NCBI GenBank assembly: GCA_015258785.1 | Contig: JABZHP010000034.1 | Location: 1 to 12,536 of the forward strand | Length of the DNA: 12,536 nt | Source of the DNA: Atopobium sp. | Lineage (GTDB): Bacteria; Actinomycetota; Coriobacteriia; Coriobacteriales; Atopobiaceae | Direction: 5' to 3' | Part shown: positions 5,700 through 12,536 of the stretch, piece after piece | How the letters are laid out: each line of letters starts with the position of its first letter | How positions within the stretch are numbered: position 1 is the stretch's first letter | Made by a program: the position numbers and the translations under genes | The notes under the pieces: generated by a model | Database searches by the model: none | Seen by the model: only the letters and a program-made list of their open reading frames with translations | Told to the model about the DNA's origin: nothing

Positions 5700-6679
5700 T
5701 AGTGTGAGTTCCCGTTATCAGATTTTGAGTTGTTGGCGCCAGATCCCTCAGAAGAGCCACCCTCTCCAGAGTTTTTCTGCTCATGAGATTCTCCTGGGGC
5801 AGGTGCAGACGTCGGATCGTCGGAGTTTGCGCTCTTAGGAGCCTCAGTATTACCAGAATCACCTGGCGTAAATCCAAAAACAAAGTCTCCCACCTTGATG
5901 TACCAAGGATAGTCAGGGCGCTGAACGGTATTCTCGTCCTTCTTTTTATCAAGACCCTCTACACGCGCAGATTCCTCGCCGCCAGAAACCAAGCCCTGCT
6001 TATGAGCCTCATCTATGATGCCCTCTTTTGTCTGCAGACCCTGAACCTCTGACTCAAGACGTTTTTGATCTTCCTCAAGCTTCTGCTGATTTAGCAGCAA
6101 CTCGTCATGCTCGCGAACAGCGTGGTAGTAGCCGCGAATTGGCGGATACAGGCCCACAAGCAAAAAGATTACAACGCCGAGAAACACAACGAGCTTGGTA
6201 TGGTTACGCGCAAAATCAAGTGCATTGTCCTTAAGCTCTACCAAGGAAGCTACGCTGAACTGCGGTTTATTAGTTCTTTCGGACTTCTGAGTGCGCTCGG
6301 AACTTTGGACTCGCTCAGTTCTCTGTCCTCTTTCGGCCCTCTGGGCACGGTCTGACCTCTGAGTCCTATCAATTTTCTGAACAGGAGCGGTTCTTTTAGA
6401 CTTTGCGTCCTTGGAACTCTCCTGGGAAGAAGCGTCTTTTGAAGCCGTGGTGTCTTTTTGAGCCGTCGCGGGCTTTTCAGGCTCAACAGCCTTTAAGTCA
6501 GATTGAGACTTCTTATCTACCTGGGGTTTCTCGGCCTTTTTAGATGAAAATATTTTGAGAGCACCAGAGGCGTGCTCCGCGCCAGTCTCTTTAAGAGGCT
6601 CGACGGAACGCTTGGTGGGCGTTGTTTTTCTTTTTGTACCACTCTTTTTAGTGGTGTCTTGACTCATCACGGATCTCAT
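5699..6679 (-). CDS. FtsB/DivIC-like septum formation initiator, single-pass membrane protein
   Basis: Residues 1-160 form a long, basic, Ser/Thr/Lys-rich cytoplasmic region. One hydrophobic segment (about 163-181, LVVFLGVVIFLLVGL) is followed by a coiled coil (about 187-217, rich in E, Q, K and L) and a short segment ending in HKQGLVSGGE. That order (membrane helix, coiled coil, small C-terminal motif) is the FtsB/DivIC pattern. These proteins join FtsL and FtsQ/DivIB in the division complex. The C-terminal tail (about 270-326) is Ser/Gly/Asn-rich. At 326 residues it is about three times longer than E. coli FtsB, although long N-terminal extensions occur in Actinobacteria. Position between mazG and ppx/gppA supports the call. 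The ATG at 6667 (MSQ) has a weak GAGA upstream and may be the true start instead of 6679. Confidence 0.8.
   Translation of the reverse strand: MRSVMSQDTTKKSGTKRKTTPTKRSVEPLKETGAEHASGALKIFSSKKAEKPQVDKKSQSDLKAVEPEKPATAQKDTTASKDASSQESSKDAKSKRTAPVQKIDRTQRSDRAQRAERGQRTERVQSSERTQKSERTNKPQFSVASLVELKDNALDFARNHTKLVVFLGVVIFLLVGLYPPIRGYYHAVREHDELLLNQQKLEEDQKRLESEVQGLQTKEGIIDEAHKQGLVSGGEESARVEGLDKKKDENTVQRPDYPWYIKVGDFVFGFTPGDSGNTEAPKSANSDDPTSAPAPGESHEQKNSGEGGSSEGSGANNSKSDNGNSH
6278..6367 (-). repeat. Five 18-bp tandem repeats in the FtsB-like gene
   Basis: The DNA encodes five hexapeptides of the form R-x-Q-(R/S/K)-x-(D/E): RTQRSD, RAQRAE, RGQRTE, RVQSSE and RTQKSE (residues 105-134). They lie in the cytoplasmic region about 30 residues before the membrane helix. 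The pattern alternates positive and negative charge. The copies differ at both amino acid and synonymous positions, and copy number may vary between strains. Confidence 0.8.
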
Positions 6680-6724
6680 TTCTGGTTTGTTTGGTGATGC
6701 GTCGCAACAAATTGCAACATCTTT

Positions 6725-6758
6725 ATTATGGCAGAGGCAGCGCCGCTAGCCCTGCCTC
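6725..6758 (-). promoter_or_regulatory. Possible promoter with inverted repeat upstream of the FtsB-like gene
   Basis: On the minus strand TGCCATAAT (TG, one base, then CATAAT at 6730-6725) looks like an extended -10, about 45-60 bp before the candidate starts. A perfect 7-bp inverted repeat, GAGGCAG/CTGCCTC (6734-6740 and 6752-6758, 11-nt spacer), lies immediately upstream where the -35 would be. It could be an operator or a transcript hairpin downstream of mazG; it has no U-tract. Nothing else is evident in the 164-bp gap. Confidence 0.35.
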
Positions 6759-6843
6759 AGTTTGGAATTTCATCGTTTCAGCGAATAGAAGTTATCGTTC
6801 TGCGGCAAGCCACGCGTCTTACGATGCAATTTGAACAGCTCAT

Positions 6844-7767
6844 CTACGCATCAAGATGACGTTTTGCTTCTTGCCACAAATCTTCTTGAAGCTCGGGTTT
6901 CTCGTCAAGAGAAAAGCCTCTCTTAGCAGCGGCTTTCTCCATGTACGACCAGCGAGCGCGAAACTTTCTGCAAGCGCTCATCAGTGCTTCTTCCGCGTCA
7001 ACGCCTTCCCAACGAGCAACGTTTATCAGCGCAAACAAAATGTCGCCGAACTCGTCCGTTTTCTGCTGCGTTCCTGACGCCTCAGCGTCAAACTCCGCAC
7101 GCTCCTCGGCAACCTTGTCCCACACGTCGTTAACAGATGCCCACTCAAAGCCCGTCTTTGCGGCACGCTTTGAGATCTTCTGGGCTTGCATGAGCGCAGG
7201 TAGAGACTGTGGAACCGAGTCGAGAAGACCTTCGGTGTGCACGGTATCTTCCGCACTGGCGCGCTCCTCAGCTTTGACGCTCTCCCACACGTCCAAGACA
7301 GCCGCAGCCGACGACGCTGAGCCAGCTTCTGGCCCAAATACATGCGGATGCCTGCGTACCAGCTTCTGGTTGAGCGCTCGGCAGACGTCGTCGATGTCGA
7401 AGCCCGCTGCGCGGTCGCCAGCCGTGCCCGCCTCGTGGTCGCGGGCGCGGTCGCACGCACCGCCGTCCGCCTCAATCTGCGAGTGAAGAACTACCTGCTC
7501 AAGCACATCGCCGAGCTCTTCCTCAAGGTGCTCGGGAGAACCCTCAGCAATGGCCTCAACCGCCTCGTAGGCCTCCTCAATCATGTTCTTCGAGATGGAC
7601 TGATGTGTCTGCTCCTTATCCCAAGGGCAGCCATCCTCCTGGCGAAGGCGCCAGATGGTTCTAACCAGGCGATCAAACTCCGGATGTGTCTGAGGTGCGC
7701 CCGGACGAGCCTTTGTTTCTTCATCAACTGCAGCTGCTAGCTGGGCGATCTTCTCGTCAGATGTCAT
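6844..7767 (-). CDS. mazG: MazG nucleoside triphosphate pyrophosphohydrolase
   Basis: MazG hydrolyses NTPs and dNTPs to monophosphates and pyrophosphate, clearing aberrant nucleotides and, in some bacteria, lowering (p)ppGpp. Two tandem MazG domains are visible. The N-terminal one has GCPWDKEQTH (46-55) and two acidic metal-binding clusters, EEAYE (64-68) and EEELGD (82-87). The C-terminal one has EERAE (221-225) and DEFGD (238-242). At 307 residues it is somewhat longer than the E. coli protein, partly from a hydrophilic insert at about 101-121 encoded by a noticeably GC-rich patch, and a variable inter-domain linker at about 146-175. The gene starts five bases after the stop of the oxidoreductase gene, with GAGGAG upstream at a rather long spacing, so it is probably co-transcribed with it and mfd. 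A MazG gene near mfd is common in Actinobacteria. Confidence 0.93.
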   Translation of the reverse strand: MTSDEKIAQLAAAVDEETKARPGAPQTHPEFDRLVRTIWRLRQEDGCPWDKEQTHQSISKNMIEEAYEAVEAIAEGSPEHLEEELGDVLEQVVLHSQIEADGGACDRARDHEAGTAGDRAAGFDIDDVCRALNQKLVRRHPHVFGPEAGSASSAAAVLDVWESVKAEERASAEDTVHTEGLLDSVPQSLPALMQAQKISKRAAKTGFEWASVNDVWDKVAEERAEFDAEASGTQQKTDEFGDILFALINVARWEGVDAEEALMSACRKFRARWSYMEKAAAKRGFSLDEKPELQEDLWQEAKRHLDA

Positions 7768-7772
7768 GTAGT

Positions 7773-8813
7773 TTATTGCTCCTCGGGATACAGGAAATTC
7801 CAGTCGTTGCGCAGGCCGGTCATGAGCTCCATAACGTCCTTTGAGACCTCAAGCTGCGCCTGAGCAGAAGCGTCTCCTGCAACAGCAGCCTCCAGATCTG
7901 CCAGCACGTATGCCAAGGCATCAGCCGTGCATCCTACCTGGACTTTCTCCTGCTTGCCGTCGTCAGTCCAGGTGATTGTGGCAACGTCCGCGCGTGGGTA
8001 CTCCATAATCTCAATGAAAGCCTTATCAGCGGAAATCATGGCGCGTTTTGGCTGCTTGGAATGAAGCGTCAGCGCCAGAACAACCATCTGACCCTCGGCG
8101 TTTCTGAGCAAAATGCCGTCCGTTTGGTCAACGCCGGTAGGGGCCGGATTCATCATAGAAAGCACGTCATAAGGCTGACTATTCAAGAAAAGACGAGCGA
8201 GCGTCAGCGAATACACGCCAATGTCCAGCAGGGCGCCGCCCGCAAGTTTGGGATTGAAGAAGCGATTTCCCATGTCAAACTCTTTGTAGCTGCCAAAATT
8301 CTCCTGAATCAGATTGACTGGGCCAAACTCGCCAGCCTCCACGCGGCTAACCAGCTCTTTGTAGAGCGGCATGTGCAAAATAGTGCAGGCGTCCATAAGC
8401 TGAACACCGTTTTGACGTGCAAGTTCTTCGGCCTCAAGCAACTCAGCGGAATTGAGCGTAATGGACTTCTCGCACAGAACGTGCTTGCCCGCCTGAAGTG
8501 CTTTGCGCAGGTAGATGATGTGTGTGTTGTGAGGCGTGGTCAGATACACCGCGTCAATCTCGTCGCTGGCGAGAAGATCGTCGATACTGTCATACACACG
8601 CTTTACGTGGTGTTTTTGAGCAAACGCGACGGCCTTTTCTTGCGTTCTGTTGGCTACGCCGTCGATGGTTCTGCCAACCGAGGCCAACGCCTCTGCCATC
8701 TGGTTTGCAATAACTCCGCAGCCAATAACACCCCACCTGAGGTGTGGTGCGGCAAAGATGGTGTCAACGGCGCACGCGGCGTTCTGTGACGTCTGACCTG
8801 CTGTTTGGCTCAT
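7773..8813 (-). CDS. Gfo/Idh/MocA family NAD(P)-dependent oxidoreductase
   Basis: An N-terminal Rossmann domain opens with RWGVIGCGVIA (26-36, GxGxxA nucleotide-binding pattern). YLTTPHNTHI (90-99) and HVLCEKSITLN (111-121) follow. The catalytic lysine sits in EKS, where most relatives have EKP. The C-terminal substrate domain contains GGALLDIGVYSL (192-203), the usual region with the D and Y/H that help catalysis. The length of 346 residues is normal. The family oxidises or reduces sugars, inositols and dihydrodiols, and the substrate cannot be told from the sequence. The start has GAGGAG at good spacing, overlapping the end of mfd; only two bases separate the genes. There is no obvious functional link with mfd or mazG, so it may be a lineage-specific insertion into the operon. 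Confidence 0.92.
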   Translation of the reverse strand: MSQTAGQTSQNAACAVDTIFAAPHLRWGVIGCGVIANQMAEALASVGRTIDGVANRTQEKAVAFAQKHHVKRVYDSIDDLLASDEIDAVYLTTPHNTHIIYLRKALQAGKHVLCEKSITLNSAELLEAEELARQNGVQLMDACTILHMPLYKELVSRVEAGEFGPVNLIQENFGSYKEFDMGNRFFNPKLAGGALLDIGVYSLTLARLFLNSQPYDVLSMMNPAPTGVDQTDGILLRNAEGQMVVLALTLHSKQPKRAMISADKAFIEIMEYPRADVATITWTDDGKQEKVQVGCTADALAYVLADLEAAVAGDASAQAQLEVSKDVMELMTGLRNDWNFLYPEEQ

Positions 8814-8815
8814 GT

Positions 8816-11800
8816 TTACTCCTCAACCTCGTCGTCGCCACCAAGCTCTTCAAGAACTCCCAGGGCAGCGGGCATCAGCTGTTCTTCATTGCGATGGAAC
8901 GGATACGCCAGTTTATGCGTCTTTGGATACACAATAGCACCGCGGCCCTTCAACTTGAGAGCTTGTTCGCGAGGAATTTCTACACCCAGGTATACCAGGC
9001 GTCCATTTGTCAGACTCACTGACGTAGCACCCAAACGCTGCGCGCGGATGCGCACGCGGGCACGATCAAACAAGTTCTTGCCCGCAAGAGGCAGGGCGCC
9101 AAAGCTATTCTCGGTATCTTGCTGAAGTGTATCTACATCAGAAAGCTCTGTAGCTGCGGCAAGACGGCGATACACCAGAACGCGTCGGTCAACCTCTGGC
9201 AGATAGTCCTCATCAAGATAGAAATCTGCAGGTAGATTGATGGTAACTTCAGCTTGTTCCAGCTCAGCGGACTCACCGCGAGCCTCAGCAACCGCCTCGC
9301 CCAGCATCTGTGTAAAGAGGTCAAAGCCAACGCTAGAAAGGTTTCCGTGCTGCTCAGCGCCCATAAGGGAGCCGGCACCTCTAATCTCCAGGTCGCGCAT
9401 GGCAATACGCATGCCACTGCCCAGGTCCTGGAACTCGTTGATTGCCGTCAAGCGTTCGGTAGCCTCTTCTGTCAGCGGCAGCTCCGCCGGGAACATAAAG
9501 TACGCGTATGCCTGCTGCCTACCACGACCAACACGGCCCTTGAGCTGGTACAACTGAGCTAGTCCCAAGCGCTGAGAGTCCTCAATAATCAGCGTGTTAG
9601 TGTGCGAGTTGTCAATGCCGGACTCAATGATGGTGGTGGCCACCAACACGTCAATCTCGTGCTCCTGGAAGGCGAGCATGACGTTTTCTACCTCACGAGC
9701 ACTCATCTGGCCGTGAGCCACACCCACGCGGGCCTCCGGCGCGGCCTCCTCCACGCGAGCCACCGCCTCATCAATAGTGGTCACGCGATTGGACACGTAG
9801 TACACCTGTCCTTCTCGCTCCAGCTCGCTTCTAATAGCTGCGGAAACAAGATCAGGGTTGTACTCGCCCACCATCACCTGAACAGGCTTTCTACCAGGCG
9901 GCGGCGTCAGAATCAGGCTCATGTCACGCACGCCGCTCATGGCCATCTGCATGGTGCGCGGAATTGGCGTTGCCGAGAGCGTCAGCACGTCTACCTGCTC
10001 GCGCATGTTTTTGAGCTGCTCTTTATGCTGCACGCCAAAGCGCTGCTCTTCGTCGATGATAACCAAGCCTAAGTCGTGTGGATTGACGTCAGCTGAGAGC
10101 AACCTATGAGTTCCTACCAGCACATCTACGGTTCCGTCCGCAAATCCCTCAAGCGCTTTTTTCTGCTGGGCAGGCGTGACAAAACGCGAAAGCACTCTTA
10201 CCTTCAAATCAAACGGAGCAAATCGCGAGAAAAACGTCTCGTAGTGCTGCTGAGCCAAGATGGTAGTTGGGCACAAAATCATAACCTGACGAGCATCCTG
10301 GCACGCCTTAAATGCAGATCTCAGCGCCACCTCTGTCTTGCCAAAGCCCACGTCACCGCAAAGCAGACGGTCCATTGGCTTGCGCGCTTCCATGTCCAGC
10401 TTAATGTCTGCAACAGCGCTTTCTTGGTCTGGCGTCAGCTGATACGGGAAGCTGGACTCCATCTCTTCCTGAGCAGGAGTATCCAGCGAGAACGCATAAC
10501 CCGGCACTGAAGCGCGACGTGTATAGAGATCTACCAGGTCAAACGCCAGTTTCTTGGCAGACTTTCTTGCCTTGTTAGTGGCGCGCGACCAATCTGCCGT
10601 GTTAAGCCTGGTCAGACGTGGATTATTGCCGTCGGGTCCCACATAGCGCGTGATGCGGTCAACCTGCTCCAGAGGCACATAGAGTTTATCGTCATTGGCA
10701 TACTCAAGCAGGAAGTAATCACGCTCTCTACCTGCAACTTCTTGACGCACAATAGCGGTAAAGTGTGCAATACCGTGCGTTGCGTGGACAACGTAGTCGC
10801 CCGGCTTAAACGGGAAAGTGACCGTTGTAGGGTCAATGCGCTTGGAGCGCTTCTTGTTGCGCGCGCTCCTGGCTGTCAAGTCCGAGACAGAAAGCACTGC
10901 TAGATTAGCTGTTGGAATGATGATTCCGGCGGGAACAGGTGCATCGGTAAACGTGACGCGACCTCGCTTAAGTGGCGCGTAGGCACCGTTTTGATCAGGT
11001 TCGTTTTCAAGCGCCGTACCTAGCGACTCCTCAAACGGAATGAACTCATCCGAGAAAAGCAACTTGAGGTGCTCTCGCGCCGCACGGTCTGGAACCGCAA
11101 ATACCACGGCATCGCGGTCTTGCACCAGCTGCCTCACGCGACCCAAAAGCTTTGTGTCTGAACCCGCAATAGACGGCTGCACCACCGAAAGCTCCGACGT
11201 TACCGCAGCTCCTGTACGTAGAAGTGACGAGAAGGACAAGCGCTGCTGCGAGCCAAAGTCCATGGCCTTGGGATCTGTATACAGACCATCTAGTTTCACT
11301 TTTGATGCTGTTGCGGATGCAGAGATTTCGTCAAAGGCACGCTGACAGTCGTCAAATAGCGAACGTGGCTCCGCAAGAACTACCAGCGTCTCTGAAGAGA
11401 TGTGCTCAAGCGGGCTGGCAGTGCCTCCGTACAACACGGGAAGATAGCGCTCAAGTGCAGGAGCCTGAGCTCCGCGCTGAATAAGCTCCAGGTCAGCAGC
11501 GAGTGCAGAGTTTTCTTGCGCGCGAGTGTAGAGCGCTTCTTCTGCGCGGCGGATGGTTTCTTTGGTAAACGCAAGCTCTCTAGCTGGGGCAACGGTGACT
11601 TCATCGATGGCACCGATGGTCTGTCCGGTAGCTGCCACCATGCGCCTGATGCGGTCAATCTCGTCTCCGAAGAACTCAATACGCACAGGACTTGTGGCCT
11701 GAGCTGGGAAGATATCAACTGTATCGCCGTGAATGTGGAAGGTGCCTGGCGCATCTACCTCGCCCGTGTCGGCGTATCCCATGCCGACGAGCAGCGAAGC

Positions 11801-12274
11801 TACGTCCTCAAAGGGGACGTCGTCGCCAACGGTAAACGTTGCAGGAAGAAAATAGCCCGAACCAACAGGGGGAACTCTGCGCATCAGCGCGTGGGCGCTT
11901 GCAACTACAATGACCTTCTCGCCAGCGGAAAGCTTGGCGATGGCGCGACACCTGGCTCCAATAAGGGCGTCGTCTGGCGTGGTATCTGACCAGGGGCGAT
12001 CCTTGCGGTTGGGATAGCGCAGCACAGCGTCGTTGCCCAGCCATGCCGCAAGCGAGCGCGCCGTGCGGTCCGCAGCGTCCTCTCCCGCAACAACCAGCAG
12101 GCACGGGCGGGGATTTTGCGCCCAAAGTGCAGCCAGCATCAGCGGACGAGCGCTTTGCGAGAGGGACAGCGTGGCGTCTGATCCGCGCGAAAGCTCTCGT
12201 TTCAGCTTCTCTAGCTCGGGTGCACTCAGTAGTTGAGCTGCAACTCTATTGATAAACACACAGTCTCCCGCCAT
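8816..12274 (-). CDS. mfd: Transcription-repair coupling factor Mfd
   Basis: Mfd displaces RNA polymerase stalled at DNA lesions and recruits UvrA. The 1152-residue protein is full length. The N-terminal UvrB-like region spans about 45-240. The RNA-polymerase-interaction (CarD-like) domain is about 487-545 (FKPGDYVVHATHGIAHF). The superfamily 2 translocase follows: GDVGFGKTE Walker A at 640-648, DEEQ at 741-744, SATPIPRT at 768-775 and QLKGRVGR at 910-917. The C-terminal TRCF domain (about 1010-1110) is present, ending in an acidic tail. It is first in the predicted operon. The ATG at 12274 has only a weak ribosome-binding site. A GTG five codons later (12259-12257) is preceded by GGGAG (12269-12265) at good spacing and is a plausible alternative start. 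Confidence 0.98.
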   Translation of the reverse strand: MAGDCVFINRVAAQLLSAPELEKLKRELSRGSDATLSLSQSARPLMLAALWAQNPRPCLLVVAGEDAADRTARSLAAWLGNDAVLRYPNRKDRPWSDTTPDDALIGARCRAIAKLSAGEKVIVVASAHALMRRVPPVGSGYFLPATFTVGDDVPFEDVASLLVGMGYADTGEVDAPGTFHIHGDTVDIFPAQATSPVRIEFFGDEIDRIRRMVAATGQTIGAIDEVTVAPARELAFTKETIRRAEEALYTRAQENSALAADLELIQRGAQAPALERYLPVLYGGTASPLEHISSETLVVLAEPRSLFDDCQRAFDEISASATASKVKLDGLYTDPKAMDFGSQQRLSFSSLLRTGAAVTSELSVVQPSIAGSDTKLLGRVRQLVQDRDAVVFAVPDRAAREHLKLLFSDEFIPFEESLGTALENEPDQNGAYAPLKRGRVTFTDAPVPAGIIIPTANLAVLSVSDLTARSARNKKRSKRIDPTTVTFPFKPGDYVVHATHGIAHFTAIVRQEVAGRERDYFLLEYANDDKLYVPLEQVDRITRYVGPDGNNPRLTRLNTADWSRATNKARKSAKKLAFDLVDLYTRRASVPGYAFSLDTPAQEEMESSFPYQLTPDQESAVADIKLDMEARKPMDRLLCGDVGFGKTEVALRSAFKACQDARQVMILCPTTILAQQHYETFFSRFAPFDLKVRVLSRFVTPAQQKKALEGFADGTVDVLVGTHRLLSADVNPHDLGLVIIDEEQRFGVQHKEQLKNMREQVDVLTLSATPIPRTMQMAMSGVRDMSLILTPPPGRKPVQVMVGEYNPDLVSAAIRSELEREGQVYYVSNRVTTIDEAVARVEEAAPEARVGVAHGQMSAREVENVMLAFQEHEIDVLVATTIIESGIDNSHTNTLIIEDSQRLGLAQLYQLKGRVGRGRQQAYAYFMFPAELPLTEEATERLTAINEFQDLGSGMRIAMRDLEIRGAGSLMGAEQHGNLSSVGFDLFTQMLGEAVAEARGESAELEQAEVTINLPADFYLDEDYLPEVDRRVLVYRRLAAATELSDVDTLQQDTENSFGALPLAGKNLFDRARVRIRAQRLGATSVSLTNGRLVYLGVEIPREQALKLKGRGAIVYPKTHKLAYPFHRNEEQLMPAALGVLEELGGDDEVEE

Positions 12275-12281
12275 GCCGCTA

Positions 12282-12307
12282 AACCCACATGCAAACGCAT
12301 GCGGGTT
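12282..12307 (-). other. Strong hairpin in the mfd leader
   Basis: AACCCGCATGC and GCATGTGGGTT on the minus strand form an 11-bp stem with one G-U pair and a 4-nt loop. The stem ends only seven bases before the ATG at 12274, so it would affect ribosome access if that ATG is used. There is no long U-tract on either strand, so it is not a classical terminator. It could be a translational control element or a leader remnant. Confidence 0.5.
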
Positions 12308-12391
12308 ACACTAAACCTTGCTGGATACGCTGGCGCCGCGACGCACTTGCCGCGACACCCGACCACGCAGGTTTGATAACTTTTCAATTGG

Positions 12392-12418
12392 GCTGTTATT
12401 GTAGCTGTTATGCAGCTA
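12392..12418. repeat. Direct and inverted repeats in the divergent control region
   Basis: GCTGTTAT occurs at 12392-12399 and 12404-12411, a 12-bp period. TAGCTG (12402-12407) and CAGCTA (12413-12418) are a perfect inverted repeat with a 5-nt spacer. They fall between the mfd gene and the divergent plus-strand gene, close to the possible promoters of both, so a shared operator is possible. A separate perfect 8-bp palindrome, TCACGTGA, lies at 12435-12442. Confidence 0.4.
12398..12403 (-). promoter_or_regulatory. Possible -10 element for mfd
   Basis: TACAAT on the minus strand matches TATAAT at five of six positions and would give a leader of about 115 nt containing the hairpin. The hexamer 17 bp upstream (TAGCAA) is a poor -35, so this is only a candidate. 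Confidence 0.28.
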
Positions 12419-12421
12419 TTT

Positions 12422-12430
12422 TGCTATTCT
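12422..12430 (+). promoter_or_regulatory. Possible extended -10 for the plus-strand gene at 12491
   Basis: TGCTATTCT (TG, one base, then TATTCT at 12425-12430) resembles an extended -10 and would give a leader of about 50 nt. The hexamer at 17-bp spacing (TAGCTG, 12402-12407) is a weak -35 and is one arm of the inverted repeat, consistent with regulated expression. Confidence 0.3.
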
Positions 12431-12490
12431 CGCCTCACGTGATAACGTAACTACATACTGGGTACACATAGAAGGAATTGAGGAGAGGTT

Positions 12491-12536
12491 ATGCCCAGAG
12501 AATCAAAGAAAGTCAAGGTAGAACGCGGCATTGAGC
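12491..12536 (+). CDS. 5' end of an unidentified gene (15 codons visible)
   Basis: An ATG at 12491 is preceded by AGGAG (12481-12485) at good spacing, and the frame is open to the right edge. The visible protein is MPRESKKVKVERGIE, strongly basic. It is divergent from mfd and separated from it by 216 bp. A basic N-terminus of this sort is common among DNA-binding proteins, including tyrosine-recombinase integrases, but 15 residues are not enough for a family call. Confidence 0.6.
   Translation, partial: MPRESKKVKVERGIE

Noticed and set aside
6941..7486. 181-codon plus-strand ORF opposite mazG
   Set aside because: Antisense shadow of mazG with a low-complexity Ser/Ala-rich product and no convincing ribosome-binding site.
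8061..8789. 242-codon plus-strand ORF opposite the oxidoreductase gene
   Set aside because: It lies wholly antisense to a well-supported family member, has no recognisable domain, and arises from codon bias of the opposite strand.
9602..10072. 156-codon plus-strand ORF opposite the mfd helicase region
   Set aside because: Antisense to strongly conserved helicase motifs of mfd; His-rich product with no recognisable family.

Overview
The window most likely comes from an actinobacterium of the class Coriobacteriia, probably an Atopobium/Lancefieldella/Olsenella relative. The reasons are the mid-range GC content, the gene order mfd ... mazG ... ftsB/divIC-like ... ppx/gppA (a variant of a block known from other Actinobacteria), and proteins carrying Ala/Gln/Ser-rich insertions. 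This assignment is inference; no 16S rRNA or other taxonomic marker is present.

Layout. (1) 1-386: the 3' end of an unrecognised plus-strand gene, then a short convergent intergenic stretch. (2) 387-3196, minus: a two-gene unit for a split transketolase. The downstream gene is the C-terminal half (pyrimidine-binding plus C-terminal domains). The upstream gene is a continuous 579-residue ORF that joins a GntR/HutC-type regulator (winged helix plus UTRA ligand domain) to the N-terminal, TPP-binding half of transketolase. (3) 3197-4538: an AT-rich islet holding a minus-strand Abi_2/AbiF-family HEPN ribonuclease gene. Just upstream of it lies a compact arrangement of promoter, hairpin RNA and Rho-independent terminator, read here as the small RNA partner of an AbiF RNA toxin-antitoxin system. 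(4) 4539-4623: tRNA-Leu(UAA), minus. (5) 4647-12274, minus: a housekeeping block transcribed in the order mfd, Gfo/Idh/MocA oxidoreductase, mazG, FtsB/DivIC-like divisome protein, Ppx/GppA phosphatase. (6) 12275-12536: a divergent regulatory region with a strong hairpin and inverted repeats, then the first 15 codons of a plus-strand gene.

How the genes work together. The housekeeping block combines transcription-coupled repair (Mfd), clearance of non-canonical nucleotides (MazG), septum assembly (FtsB-like) and polyphosphate or (p)ppGpp hydrolysis (Ppx/GppA). The split transketolase unit looks like a self-contained metabolic and regulatory module, because the regulator is covalently part of the enzyme. 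The AbiF locus sits at the 3' side of a tRNA gene, a common place for acquired defence genes. The two most noteworthy items are the GntR-UTRA-transketolase fusion and the AbiF gene with its candidate antitoxin RNA.
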